Origin: Bin87 sp034423575
GTDB taxonomy: Bacteria; Chloroflexota; Dehalococcoidia; Lucifugimonadales; UBA3495
NCBI GenBank assembly: GCA_034423575.1
Contig: DAOUIF010000081.1
Span: forward strand, 1-64,000
Reading direction: 5' to 3'
Length of the DNA stretch: 64,000 bases
Below are positions 1 to 7,778 of this stretch, in pieces (position 1 is the first letter of the stretch; each line of letters opens with the position of its first letter). Both the position numbers and the translations under genes were made by a program. Under the pieces are notes generated by a model that saw nothing but the letters and a program-made list of their open reading frames with translations, searched no databases and was not told the origin of the DNA.

Positions 1-112
1 GGCTACTGCGCCCGCAATCGGAAGTCTGACCGTGAGGCTCCAGATCTCCTCGTGCCGCCCCTTCCCTGTGCTAAAATCCCGGTGTCTCTGTTGCACCGAG
101 TAATGAGCCACA

Positions 113-988
113 ATGCCTCCCAAAACTGCCACCAAAGCCCGCCGTTCGCGCCGCTCCAAAAAGCCAGGCGTCACCATATCCGACGCCATCAGGCTGCTGA
201 CGGAGCAATACGGCCCTTTCGAAAACGAGCCTCGACTGGACCCAGCCCATGAGCTCGTTTTCACCATCCTGTCCCAGCACACCTCGGACCGCAATTCCGA
301 AAGGGCATTCCGCAACCTGATGCACACCTTTGGTACCCTCGAGGCAGTGGCGGAAGCTGACGTTGACGCCATCGAGATAGCCATCTCTGGCGGCGGGTTG
401 GCCCGCATCAAGGCCCCCCGCATCAAGGAGGTGCTGGGCATGATCCTGGACTTGAACGACGCGTCACTGGATCTGCACTTCCTTGCCGAAATGCCCATGG
501 ACGAGGCCCGGGCGTGGCTGCGACAGCTACCCGGCATTGGCCCGAAGTCGGCAGGCATCATCCTCAGCTTCTCGCTGGGAATGCCCGCCATGGCTGTTGA
601 CACGCACATTTTCCGTGTCAGCCAGCGGCTGGGCATTATCGGACCCAAGGTCAACGCCGACAAAGCCCACGAGGTATTGGAAGCGGCCATGCCGCCCGAG
701 GACGTTTACCCTTTCCATGCCGCGTTCATCACCCACGGTCGCCAGGTGTGCAAGGCGCAGCGCCCCCGCTGCGGCGACTGCGTGGTGAATTACGATTGCC
801 CATCGCGCGACGAAGAGGCGATCCGCCTGGCGGCCGCCAGCGCGGAACCCACCGAAGCCGAGCCCGTTTCCCGGGACACCGCTGATAGCGACCGCCCCGA
901 CGGCCAAGCCCCGGGCCGTCGCCGACGACGCAAGGATGCCCCTACTACCGTCCCGCACGCCCAGGTCGTCAAGGAGCTCCAACCGTGA
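113..988 (+). CDS. nth: Endonuclease III (DNA glycosylase/AP lyase)
   Basis: Base-excision-repair enzyme that removes oxidised pyrimidines and nicks the abasic site. The helix-hairpin-helix LPGIGPKSAG begins near residue 139 and carries the catalytic Lys145; the conserved Asp163 lies in VDTHI. Four cysteines, C213-x6-C220-x2-C223-x5-C229, form the [4Fe-4S] loop typical of the family. At 291 aa it is about 80 residues longer than the enterobacterial enzyme. The extra part is a C-terminal tail after about residue 230, rich in Ala, Glu, Pro and Arg, with an arginine run near the end; its role is unknown. The TGA stop overlaps the GTG start of argC (GTGA), so the two are probably co-translated. 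The ATG at 113 has no strong ribosome binding site. Confidence 0.93.
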   Translation: MPPKTATKARRSRRSKKPGVTISDAIRLLTEQYGPFENEPRLDPAHELVFTILSQHTSDRNSERAFRNLMHTFGTLEAVAEADVDAIEIAISGGGLARIKAPRIKEVLGMILDLNDASLDLHFLAEMPMDEARAWLRQLPGIGPKSAGIILSFSLGMPAMAVDTHIFRVSQRLGIIGPKVNADKAHEVLEAAMPPEDVYPFHAAFITHGRQVCKAQRPRCGDCVVNYDCPSRDEEAIRLAAASAEPTEAEPVSRDTADSDRPDGQAPGRRRRRKDAPTTVPHAQVVKELQP

Positions 989-2013
989 AAGTCGGAATCA
1001 TCAACGTCACCGGATACGCCGGGTGCGAACTTGTCCGTATCTTGCGCCACCATCCCGAAGTCGAAATCGCCTCTGTTACCGGCCGCAGCGCGGCCGGCCA
1101 ACCGTTGGGAGAAGCGTTCCCTCACCTGGACAACATGGACCTCGATATCACCGCCGACCTGGGCGATGACCTCGATCTCGTCTTTTCCGCCTTGCCGCAC
1201 AAAGCCAGCGCGGAAGCCTGCATCCCCCTCCTGGAGGAGGGCGTAAAGGTAGTCGACATTTCCGCGGATTTTCGGCTCAAGCAGGCCGGTGTTTACAGCC
1301 AGTGGTACGGCGTCGAGCATCCCGATCCGACTTACCTGGAGGAAGCGGTTTACGGACTCACCGAGCTTAACCGTGACGCTGTCGCGGACGCCCGCCTCGT
1401 GGCCAACCCTGGTTGTTACCCCAGCAGCGCTATCCTGGCGCTCGCTCCTGCAATTCAGAATGACCTCATCGGCAGTGACATCATCGTGGACAGCAAGTCG
1501 GGCGTTTCCGGCGCCGGCCGCACGCTCAGCATGACCACCCACTTTTCGGAGGTGAACGAAAACGTGATGGCATACTCGGTCAACGGCCATCGCCACCTGC
1601 CCGAGATCAGCCAGGAACTCGATTCCATTGCGGACGATCCGGTCAACCTCACCTTCCTGACCCACCTGATCCCCATGACCCGGGGTATTCTCAGCTCTTG
1701 TTACGCTCCGTTGCAGGACGATATCGCCCAGGATCCCGATGCCAACGCGCGCATCCGCGCTCTTTACCACGAGTTCTACGCCGATGACGCCTTCGTCCAG
1801 GTGACCAGCGCGCCCCCACAGACCAAGCAGACCCTGGGCAACAACCAGTGCCTAGTCTACCCGGTAGTGGATCCGCGCACCAACCGACTCATCGTGATCA
1901 GTTGTCTGGACAACCTGGTAAAGGGAGCGGCGGGACAGGCTGTGCAGAATATGAACCTGATGTGCGGCTTTCCCGAGGAGATGTCCCTCGAAGCGCTGGC
2001 CGTGTACCCGTAA
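985..2013 (+). CDS. argC: N-acetyl-gamma-glutamyl-phosphate reductase
   Basis: Arginine biosynthesis, third step: NADPH-dependent reduction of N-acetylglutamyl phosphate to the semialdehyde. The protein opens with a dinucleotide-binding segment (NVTGYAGCELVRIL). The active-site cysteine is Cys144 in NPGCYPS, followed by SKSGVSGAGR, all characteristic of ArgC. At 342 aa it has the normal family length. The start is GTG overlapping the nth stop (GTGA). No other arg gene is visible in the window, so arginine genes are dispersed here. The identification is secure. Confidence 0.95.
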   Translation: MKVGIINVTGYAGCELVRILRHHPEVEIASVTGRSAAGQPLGEAFPHLDNMDLDITADLGDDLDLVFSALPHKASAEACIPLLEEGVKVVDISADFRLKQAGVYSQWYGVEHPDPTYLEEAVYGLTELNRDAVADARLVANPGCYPSSAILALAPAIQNDLIGSDIIVDSKSGVSGAGRTLSMTTHFSEVNENVMAYSVNGHRHLPEISQELDSIADDPVNLTFLTHLIPMTRGILSSCYAPLQDDIAQDPDANARIRALYHEFYADDAFVQVTSAPPQTKQTLGNNQCLVYPVVDPRTNRLIVISCLDNLVKGAAGQAVQNMNLMCGFPEEMSLEALAVYP

Positions 2014-2063
2014 AATCGGGCCCTGTGTTACACTGTTTTCGCGTCAGTATAGCGACGCCAAAC

Positions 2064-2142
2064 GCCCCGGTCGTCTAGCCAGGTCAAGGACGCCACCCTT
2101 TCAAGGTGGAGATCATGGGATCGAAGCCCATCCGGGGTACCA
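2064..2142 (+). tRNA. tRNA-Glu(TTC), CCA encoded
   Basis: The cloverleaf folds by eye. The acceptor stem is 2064-2070 with 2132-2138 (its first pair is G-U). The anticodon stem CCACC/GGTGG encloses loop CTTTCAA with anticodon TTC at 2100-2102. The T stem is ATGGG/CCCAT. The discriminator A is at 2139, followed by genomic CCA at 2140-2142. The T loop reads ATCGAAG, so position 54 is A instead of the usual T. A terminator-like hairpin follows directly. Confidence 0.93.
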
Positions 2143-2154
2143 GCACACTTAAAT

Positions 2155-2185
2155 GCCCTCCGCCAAAAGCGGAGGGCTTACTTTT
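2155..2185 (+). terminator. Intrinsic terminator after tRNA-Glu
   Basis: A perfect 9-bp stem, 2155-2163 with 2169-2177 (GCCCTCCGC/GCGGAGGGC), encloses loop CAAAA and is followed by the T-rich stretch TTACTTTTG. It lies 12 bases after the tRNA CCA end. Confidence 0.75.
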
Positions 2186-2247
2186 GATCGGAGCCAGAGC
2201 CGGCCGCCCGGCTTTACCAGGTGCCGAGGCCGGCCGCGCGGCGGCGG

Positions 2248-2277
2248 TTGAACTAATACGTTCTGGCCCGCTATTCT
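2248..2277 (+). promoter_or_regulatory. Probable sigma70-type promoter for the 63-aa ORF
   Basis: A -35 like TTGAAC at 2248-2253 and a -10 like TATTCT at 2272-2277 are separated by 18 bases. They lie between the tRNA terminator and the small ORF starting at 2342, in the right orientation to drive it. Confidence 0.45.
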
Positions 2278-2341
2278 ATGTGAACGCGCCAGCGACCCCG
2301 CTGGCTGCAAAACCATCCTCACCACCCAGGAGATCTGAACA

Positions 2342-2533
2342 ATGGCCGGCACCAAAACAGCACTCACCGTTGACGTCAACGCCGAGCACATCGGCCTCAT
2401 CAACTCGTCCAAGGAAAAGTACAACATCGCGGACGAGGGCAAGGTCGTTCGCATCGTAATGGACTATATCCTGGTAAACCCGGACATTCACGACCGGGTT
2501 TTCAAGGACGTCCGTTGTCTGCGCTGCGAGTAG
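2342..2533 (+). CDS. Small protein of unknown function with C-terminal CxxC
   Basis: A 63-aa acidic protein with no family I can name. Support for a real gene is an AGGAG ribosome binding site nine bases before the ATG, its own promoter-like sequence, and position between a terminator and a convergent gene. The sequence is mixed alpha/beta in character (ALTVDVNAEHIGLINSS, then VVRIVMDYI) and ends in CLRCE, a CxxC pair that could bind metal or form a disulphide. It converges on the AroQ-like gene with 18 bases between the ends. Confidence 0.6.
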   Translation: MAGTKTALTVDVNAEHIGLINSSKEKYNIADEGKVVRIVMDYILVNPDIHDRVFKDVRCLRCE

Positions 2534-2551
2534 CCCGGCGAGGTTCTGACT

Positions 2552-2980
2552 TTATGCGACGGTGTGTTTGACCGCCTCCATAGCGAGGTAGTAACCGTAC
2601 ACGCCGAACCCGTAGACGCATCCCTTGCTGATCGGCAAAACGGCTGACACCGTGCCGCGAGCCGTCGGGTTGCTGGCGTGTACTTCGATCACCGGCATGG
2701 GGACTTGCTGAATGGCGCCCCGCAGCGGACCGTTGGCCGTGGTGTATCCGGCCGGATTGATCAGGCAGGCATCGTATCCTTCTTCCCAGGCATCGTACAG
2801 GGCGTTCACCACCTCACCCTCCACGTTGGAGTGAACGATCTTGACGTCGACGCCGAGGCTCTCTCCGTAGCCTCGGATCTGCTCGTTCATCTGCTCCAAC
2901 GTGTTCGGGCCGAAAATCTCGACCTGCACCTTGCCGCGCATATTCATCCCAGCGCCCTGGATCACCAGCACCTTGGTCAT
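2552..2980 (-). CDS. AroQ-like protein lacking key dehydroquinase residues
   Basis: A 142-aa protein with the fold signature of type II 3-dehydroquinate dehydratase (AroQ), a shikimate-pathway enzyme. Conserved parts include Asn75 in LINPAGYT, Glu99 and His101 in IEVHASN, Arg108 and the C-terminal GFGVYGYYLA. Aligned with the Mycobacterium tuberculosis enzyme, the catalytic tyrosine is Phe23, the active-site His81 is Thr81, Arg19 is Val18, and the GPN loop asparagine is Gly11. A classical dehydratase activity is therefore doubtful; it may bind a different small ligand or be a non-catalytic paralogue. Its ATG overlaps the stop of the upstream protoglobin gene (ATGA), so the two are co-translated and may act together. 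The family is clear; the function is not. Confidence 0.75.
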   Translation of the reverse strand: MTKVLVIQGAGMNMRGKVQVEIFGPNTLEQMNEQIRGYGESLGVDVKIVHSNVEGEVVNALYDAWEEGYDACLINPAGYTTANGPLRGAIQQVPMPVIEVHASNPTARGTVSAVLPISKGCVYGFGVYGYYLAMEAVKHTVA

Positions 2981-3651
2981 TGTCCGTCTCCTTGGGGTTG
3001 GTCGGAACCGCCGTGGGCGTTCCCGTTGCTTCGATTTCCGTCGAGGATGTTCGTCAGCACGCGACGCATTCCCTGAGGTTCCTCGTCAGTCTCGTCGGCA
3101 ACGGGAGCGGGAGGCTCGGTTGCCGGCGTGGGAGTTTCAGTAACGTACCCTGCAAGCAGCACGTCCAACTGCAGCAGGAGCAGCTTGTTCCAGGCGCAGG
3201 ACGTACGCAGCGCCTGGACCGGATCTGGCATCTCCTGCAGCAGCACGCCGGCGATAGCTGTCTGGGCGAAGGACATGGTTCCAATCATGAACCGGGCTGG
3301 TATCGATCCAAGATAACCGCGCTCCAGCGACGGGTTGCTGTGGACCACCCCCATGGCCAGCAGGAACACCGGAAACTGCTCGTCCAGTTGGAAATCTATA
3401 CTGTGCCTCAGCCAACGGGTCAGGCTGTGCTTGCGTCGGTCCAGGCGAGTCTGGTCGATCTCGCCTTCGGGGGTCAAGAAGAATCGAGCCGTCTGGGGAA
3501 ATTGCAGGAAGTGGTCGTAAACGGCAGACGTCAACTCTTCGGCACGATTCAGCAGGATGGGCCCGCTGGCCCGTACCAACTCGAGGTCCTCCTCGGAGAA
3601 CCCCATGAAGTCGGCCATCTGCTGCATCCGGGTCGGCCAGTCGAAAATCAT
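2977..3651 (-). CDS. Protoglobin / sensory-globin domain protein
   Basis: A 224-aa single-domain haem protein of the protoglobin/globin-coupled-sensor type. Helical segments resemble HemAT-type globins (YDHFLQFPQTARFF, RRKHSLTRWLR, then AMGVVHSNPSLERGYLG), with the probable proximal haem ligand His104. The C-terminal 60 residues are low-complexity, rich in Pro, Thr, Glu, Asn and Gly, with no recognised output domain. The start is taken at 3651, where GAGGG precedes the ATG by six bases; an upstream in-frame ATG at 3717 has no such support. It overlaps the AroQ-like gene by four bases. Gas sensing (O2 or NO) or ligand chemistry is possible but not shown. Confidence 0.75.
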   Translation of the reverse strand: MIFDWPTRMQQMADFMGFSEEDLELVRASGPILLNRAEELTSAVYDHFLQFPQTARFFLTPEGEIDQTRLDRRKHSLTRWLRHSIDFQLDEQFPVFLLAMGVVHSNPSLERGYLGSIPARFMIGTMSFAQTAIAGVLLQEMPDPVQALRTSCAWNKLLLLQLDVLLAGYVTETPTPATEPPAPVADETDEEPQGMRRVLTNILDGNRSNGNAHGGSDQPQGDGQ

Positions 3652-3782
3652 CGGTTGCCCTCGCGGCGCCGTGTTCGGCGACAGCCAGACTATACGCCCC
3701 GTGCCGAATCCGGGCAACCCGGGCGAAACGGCCGGGCTGCGGTTTCAGTCCTGACAGGCCGACGTTACGCCCGGTCACGTCG

Positions 3783-4673
3783 TCAGGTCTCGCTGCCTCC
3801 CATTCGTTCCGCCCTCAGGAACCGCTCCAGGTCGCGGACCAAGTCTGCGGGGTCGGGCATGTCTGCGGCGTCGATGGCGGCGTCGTACTTCTCCTCTAGG
3901 GTCACGATGTATTTGCCGAGCTGATCGTCGTCGGCGATCACCTTTTCGACCTCGCGGTCGAAGGCTTCCGCCATCACCGTAAGCTCGCCCCAGTCGACGG
4001 GCAAGCCCAGCATATCCGAAAGGTTCTGGGCCAGCCCCAGGCCGACCCTGAAATTCGGCGTCGCGTGAAGGTAATGGGAGACGTGCCCCCACAACGAGGT
4101 GTAGCTGATACCGCGCGCTGCCAGCGATTCCGAAACCGGCAACGTGATACCGGACGGCCCCTGATAGTTGGAAGTGCGGACGTTGCCTCTATCAAAAGCC
4201 GCCTGTATACGCTGATTGGTCGACGTGCCGCTGAATTTCGTCACGCGCGTATGGGGCACGGCGTCCAGCAAAGCGCCAATATGGACCACGGATTTGACGC
4301 CGCAGTGTCGAGCCACATCCCCCACGAGCGAGGCGAAAGTGCGCCACTTCAGGTGAGGTTCGGTTCCGAGGTAAAAGATCACCGGAGCCGCATCCCCGGC
4401 TCCGGGCCACAGGTAAAACTCGTTGGCCGGCCACTGCAGATGCCTGGTTCCGTCTTTGCTGCGTGTTGATCGTGGCCGTTCTTGCGCGAAATTGAAGAAT
4501 TCTTCGGGATCTATCTCAGCGAATTTGTGCGCCCCCAACGCGGTGAGCATGTAGTTCAGGGTCGCCGTGGCCGCGTCCCCCGCGTCGGGCCAACCACGAA
4601 ACGCTGCAATCATGCGCTCAACCGGTTGCTCCGGAAACTGGCTTACCAGGACGTAGTCGTCGAACGAGGCCAT
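3783..4673 (-). CDS. PAC2-family protein
   Basis: A 296-aa protein of the PAC2 family, which includes archaeal and eukaryotic proteasome assembly chaperones and many actinobacterial proteins of unknown role. Typical elements are the N-terminal PVERMIAAFRGWPDAGDAATAT, a central VVHIGALLDAVPHTR, and SLWGHVSHYLHATPNF. The C-terminal 60 residues are acidic and helical. AAGGATGG lies six bases before the ATG. A second divergent PAC2 gene is at 54664-55575. No proteasome subunit gene is seen in the window, so the partner is unknown. Confidence 0.8.
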   Translation of the reverse strand: MASFDDYVLVSQFPEQPVERMIAAFRGWPDAGDAATATLNYMLTALGAHKFAEIDPEEFFNFAQERPRSTRSKDGTRHLQWPANEFYLWPGAGDAAPVIFYLGTEPHLKWRTFASLVGDVARHCGVKSVVHIGALLDAVPHTRVTKFSGTSTNQRIQAAFDRGNVRTSNYQGPSGITLPVSESLAARGISYTSLWGHVSHYLHATPNFRVGLGLAQNLSDMLGLPVDWGELTVMAEAFDREVEKVIADDDQLGKYIVTLEEKYDAAIDAADMPDPADLVRDLERFLRAERMGGSET

Positions 4674-4982
4674 CGGTCCATCCTTGTGGGTTATGTCGAC
4701 TAAATTCTCATGTATTCACAACGGCGGGAATTCTAACATCCGCTCCCCGGCTGGGCAACGACAACGGAACGCTCGTTTGCTGGGACGGAGATTGTTGGGC
4801 CACGACTTCTGAACTCCGAAACTCCAAAAGCCGTGATTGGACCGATGGCGGTGTCGGTTTCTAGGCCTAGTTATGTGATCCCATAGCGAACGCTGAGGAC
4901 AGATCAGACACCACACCGATGCCCAGCATCTGTGATGCCGCGGTCCTACGGCGTGAAGCCACCGGTTCCCAGCGGGGCGTGG
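4674..4982. other. 309-base intergenic region, no gene recognised
   Basis: This lies between the PAC2 start and the rimI stop, both on the minus strand. I see no ORF with a ribosome binding site, no tRNA and no clear terminator. The only palindrome noted is CTAGGCCTAG at 4861-4870. It probably carries the promoter of the PAC2-protoglobin-AroQ genes, but no convincing -35/-10 pair is visible. Confidence 0.5.
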
Positions 4983-5669
4983 CTAGATCTCGATCTGGAT
5001 TTCGCCGTACCGCGCCAGGAAGGTCTCCTGAAGGCTTGCGAATTTCTGTCGGTAAGCGGCAGTGTGGATGGGATCTGTCGTCATAATCACTGCGTCTTCC
5101 CGGTTGTCAGCGTAGTAATTCTTGCGGATCCCGACTTCGTTGAACCCGTATTTGTCGTATAGGCGCTGGGCGACGAAATTCGACACGCGCGCTTCCAGGG
5201 TTACCTCAGTCAGACCCTGCTCATAGGCCACTCGCAGCGTTCCAATGATCAGTAGTTCTCCGATCCCGCGTCCGCGCAATTCTTCGCGCACAGCGATCTC
5301 GGTGATGTGGGCCTGGTCGCCCTGTAGCCAGATGCCGACGTATCCCGCCAAATCTTCCGCGTCATCGTCGCGGCCGAACCCCAATGCGGACCTCATCCCC
5401 GTCAACATCCGCCCCCAGAGAGAAGCATCGACCGGACCCGAGTGTTGCTCTGACTCTCCTACCGCTGGATCGCCACCGCCGGCGTCGGCGGCGTGATAGG
5501 CGACCAGGAAACGCGTGTATCGACTGTTCAGTTCGCGGCGAAACGGGGTGCCCACCCAGCCGGGCGAAAACGCCTCCTTCTCGATCTCGATCACCTGCGG
5601 GATGTCCTCGGCCCGCATCCGGCGCAGAGCAATATCCATGTCCGCCGCTTCCCGGATGAATTGCGCCAT
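4983..5669 (-). CDS. rimI: Ribosomal-protein-alanine N-acetyltransferase (GNAT)
   Basis: A GNAT-fold acetyltransferase of the RimI type, which acetylates the N-terminal alanine of ribosomal protein S18 using acetyl-CoA. The acetyl-CoA loop is RGRGIGELLI, preceded by the strand ITEIAVREEL. The C-terminal RLYDKYGFNEVGIRKNYY followed by EDAVIM is typical of RimI. At 228 aa it is longer than the usual ~150 because of an insert near residues 60-105 rich in Gly, Asp and Ser and a C-terminal extension of about 30 residues. The start may be 5669 or an internal ATG at 5639; neither has a strong ribosome binding site. It is the last gene of the selA-hydrolase-endoQ run. Confidence 0.8.
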   Translation of the reverse strand: MAQFIREAADMDIALRRMRAEDIPQVIEIEKEAFSPGWVGTPFRRELNSRYTRFLVAYHAADAGGGDPAVGESEQHSGPVDASLWGRMLTGMRSALGFGRDDDAEDLAGYVGIWLQGDQAHITEIAVREELRGRGIGELLIIGTLRVAYEQGLTEVTLEARVSNFVAQRLYDKYGFNEVGIRKNYYADNREDAVIMTTDPIHTAAYRQKFASLQETFLARYGEIQIEI

Positions 5670-5739
5670 TCTATCAAACGGTGGCGTCCACCTCGGACGC
5701 CCCCGCGCCGAGCATCCACGATCTACAGTTCAGGTGACC

Positions 5740-6978
5740 CTATGGCCCGGCAAGAGATACTATGCCGTACTGCCCGTCGAACCCCGGAGTTACGTGGACT
5801 TTACCGGTCCTGGCCTGCAAGATCGCCTGAGCCAACGATTCCTCCGTGGCCGCTTCCAGGTCGCGTGCAGATGCCCACAGCAGCGCATTGAGTTCGCTGC
5901 CCACGGCATCCGTGATGGCGGAGCACTCTCGCGCCACGGTCCGTGTGTTGACGCCCACTCCTTTCACCGCGGCGATGATCTCCCGAAGGGGCATCAACCG
6001 CGCGTAGGGCGTGTCGCCATCGTTTCCTCTGATAAACCCGCCAGCATCCGGCTCCGGCTCGTCAGTGTTCGTGCGGCCCGATACTTCGTTGACCCGGTGC
6101 AGCACGCCCAGGGTCAATTGACGTCCGCATACCGGACACACCGGGCCGTTTCGCTCCAGGTCAGCGGTGCCGTAGGCCACGCCGCACTTCCTGTGCCCAC
6201 TGTAATGGTATTTACCCTCCTCGGGATAAAACTCCACGGTGTAGGCCACGCTTCCGGTGTCGACCGCGCCCACCAGCCCCTCCCACGTCAGAGCTCCTGA
6301 GAATGCGGTTATTTCCCTGCCCAGGTTGCCCGGAGAATGGGCGTCAGAGAAGGAGACCACGGCTCGGTGGGCCAACTCCGGAACCGTGCGATTCATCGCC
6401 GGATCCGACGACAGACCGGTTTCCACAGCCCGAACCAGCGGAGCCAAGTTCCCGAAGCACTCGTCAAGGCTGTCGAATCCGGCCTTCGAGCCATACACGC
6501 CATACCATGGCGTCCAGGCGTGCGCGGGGATGACCAGCGATTCCGGGCAGCAGTCCAACGCCATCTCCAGCAGTTGACGTGATGACAGGCTGACGGTGGG
6601 TCGTCCGTCGCTTTCGAGCTTGCCGTACTCTTCCAAACGGCTGGTGAAGGCTGACGCGGCTTCCAGAGTGGGCATCAACACCAGGTGGTGAATGCGTCGA
6701 GTGCGTCCGCCCTGGCGGTACACGCAGTTGATTTCCGTTCCGGGAACAAACCGCACCCCGGCGTATTCGTAAAGGCCGTCGTCGCACTCCGTAAGGTTAG
6801 AACGCAGGGCGTCTGCCCAAAGCGGGTGCGTGAAGTCTCCCGTCGCCAGGAGGTCGATACCCTTGCGTCGCGCCCAGATCGCCAGGTTGTCCAGCGTCAG
6901 AGCCTTGCTGCACGCGAACGCGTACGGAGAGTGGACGTGGAGGTCGGCGACGAAGGAAGCCGCCAATCCGGCGGCCAT
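5740..6978 (-). CDS. Endonuclease Q family PHP-domain nuclease
   Basis: Matches EndoQ, a repair nuclease known mainly from Thermococcales and some bacteria that cuts 5' of deaminated bases (uracil, hypoxanthine, xanthine) and abasic sites. The PHP metal centre is shown by ADLHVHSPYAFACSK at the N-terminus, TGDFTHPLW, PGTEI, PAHAWTPW and SFSDAHSP. A zinc-binding element follows: HRKCG, then CPVCGRQLT. The C-terminus ends in the family's GFDGQYGIV. The length, 412 aa, is normal for EndoQ. The ATG begins one base after the stop of the upstream hydrolase (TGACATG), indicating coupling. With nth also in the window, two independent base-damage nucleases are encoded here. Confidence 0.85.
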   Translation of the reverse strand: MAAGLAASFVADLHVHSPYAFACSKALTLDNLAIWARRKGIDLLATGDFTHPLWADALRSNLTECDDGLYEYAGVRFVPGTEINCVYRQGGRTRRIHHLVLMPTLEAASAFTSRLEEYGKLESDGRPTVSLSSRQLLEMALDCCPESLVIPAHAWTPWYGVYGSKAGFDSLDECFGNLAPLVRAVETGLSSDPAMNRTVPELAHRAVVSFSDAHSPGNLGREITAFSGALTWEGLVGAVDTGSVAYTVEFYPEEGKYHYSGHRKCGVAYGTADLERNGPVCPVCGRQLTLGVLHRVNEVSGRTNTDEPEPDAGGFIRGNDGDTPYARLMPLREIIAAVKGVGVNTRTVARECSAITDAVGSELNALLWASARDLEAATEESLAQAILQARTGKVHVTPGFDGQYGIVSLAGP

Positions 6979-6979
6979 G

Positions 6980-7735
6980 TCACGCCGCCAGCAGTGTTTC
7001 GGCCAGTTCCTGCGGCCGCTGCACGGTGACTTGGTGACCGGAGTCCAAATGCACTACCGTGGCGTCCGGTATGCGCGCGGCCATGGTTTCCTGACGGCTT
7101 GCGCTGATCAACCGGTCGTCGGTCAGTACCACGTAGGTCACCGGGCAGGGAAGCGCGTCCAGGCTCAGCGTGACCGGCTCGGTCAGCATCTTGAGGGGAA
7201 GCGGGCCAAAATGGCCGACAGTCTGCACCCGATCCATCGGGTCCAACCCTCCGCACCGGTACCGGTTGATTGCCTCTGCGGGCGCCGGAATGTCTCTCCC
7301 AATGAGCGTTCCCAGCGTCTTGCACGCGCGGACGATTAACCGCACTGGCGTCGGGTACATGGAGACCGCGGGCTGCCCGGTGGCCGGTACGATTCCGCAC
7401 ACGAGCACGGCGCGGCGGGGCGCGCGAGCGAGTTCGCCGAGCGCTTGCAAAGCAACGGTCCCGCCAAGTTCATGGCCAACCAGAGTGTAGTCCGTGAAGT
7501 TTTCCTGCTCCGCCACCCGGACCACCGACTTCACCGCTTCAGCCAGGTCGATCATGCCGGCATCTTGAGCGGCATCCGCTCCGTGACCCGGGAGATCAAC
7601 CGCGCGCACGCGGACTGCCTGTCGCGCTCGGAATAGCGGCGGCGGGTGCTGTTCCGGCGCCGTCATGTGGCCCCAGACCTTCCCCCAGCTCTTCGCGCCC
7701 TGCCCGGCTCCATGCAGTAATAGAAAATCCGACAC
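6980..7735 (-). CDS. Alpha/beta hydrolase with Glu at the nucleophile position
   Basis: A 251-aa alpha/beta-hydrolase of the plant esterase/hydroxynitrile-lyase-like group (LLLHGAGQGAKSW at the N-terminus, VRAVDLPGHGAD). The nucleophile elbow reads LVGHELGG, so residue 89 is Glu (codon GAA) where Ser, Cys or Asp is expected. The candidate acid is in LTDDRLIS and the candidate His in DSGHQVT. I start it at the GTG at 7735, which has AGGGG seven bases upstream; the longer frame reaching 7882 has no hydrolase-like sequence before this point. It overlaps no selA sequence with this start and is followed one base later by endoQ. It may be a carboxylate-nucleophile enzyme or a non-catalytic binding protein. 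Confidence 0.75.
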   Translation of the reverse strand: MSDFLLLHGAGQGAKSWGKVWGHMTAPEQHPPPLFRARQAVRVRAVDLPGHGADAAQDAGMIDLAEAVKSVVRVAEQENFTDYTLVGHELGGTVALQALGELARAPRRAVLVCGIVPATGQPAVSMYPTPVRLIVRACKTLGTLIGRDIPAPAEAINRYRCGGLDPMDRVQTVGHFGPLPLKMLTEPVTLSLDALPCPVTYVVLTDDRLISASRQETMAARIPDATVVHLDSGHQVTVQRPQELAETLLAA

Positions 7736-7778
7736 GCTCAGCCCCTGAATTGTTCGACCGTCACGTCCGAACCCACCG

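Noticed and set aside
4716..4916. 66-aa minus-strand ORF in the intergenic region
   Set aside because: No ribosome binding site, odd composition (Arg, Trp, His, Cys) and no family.
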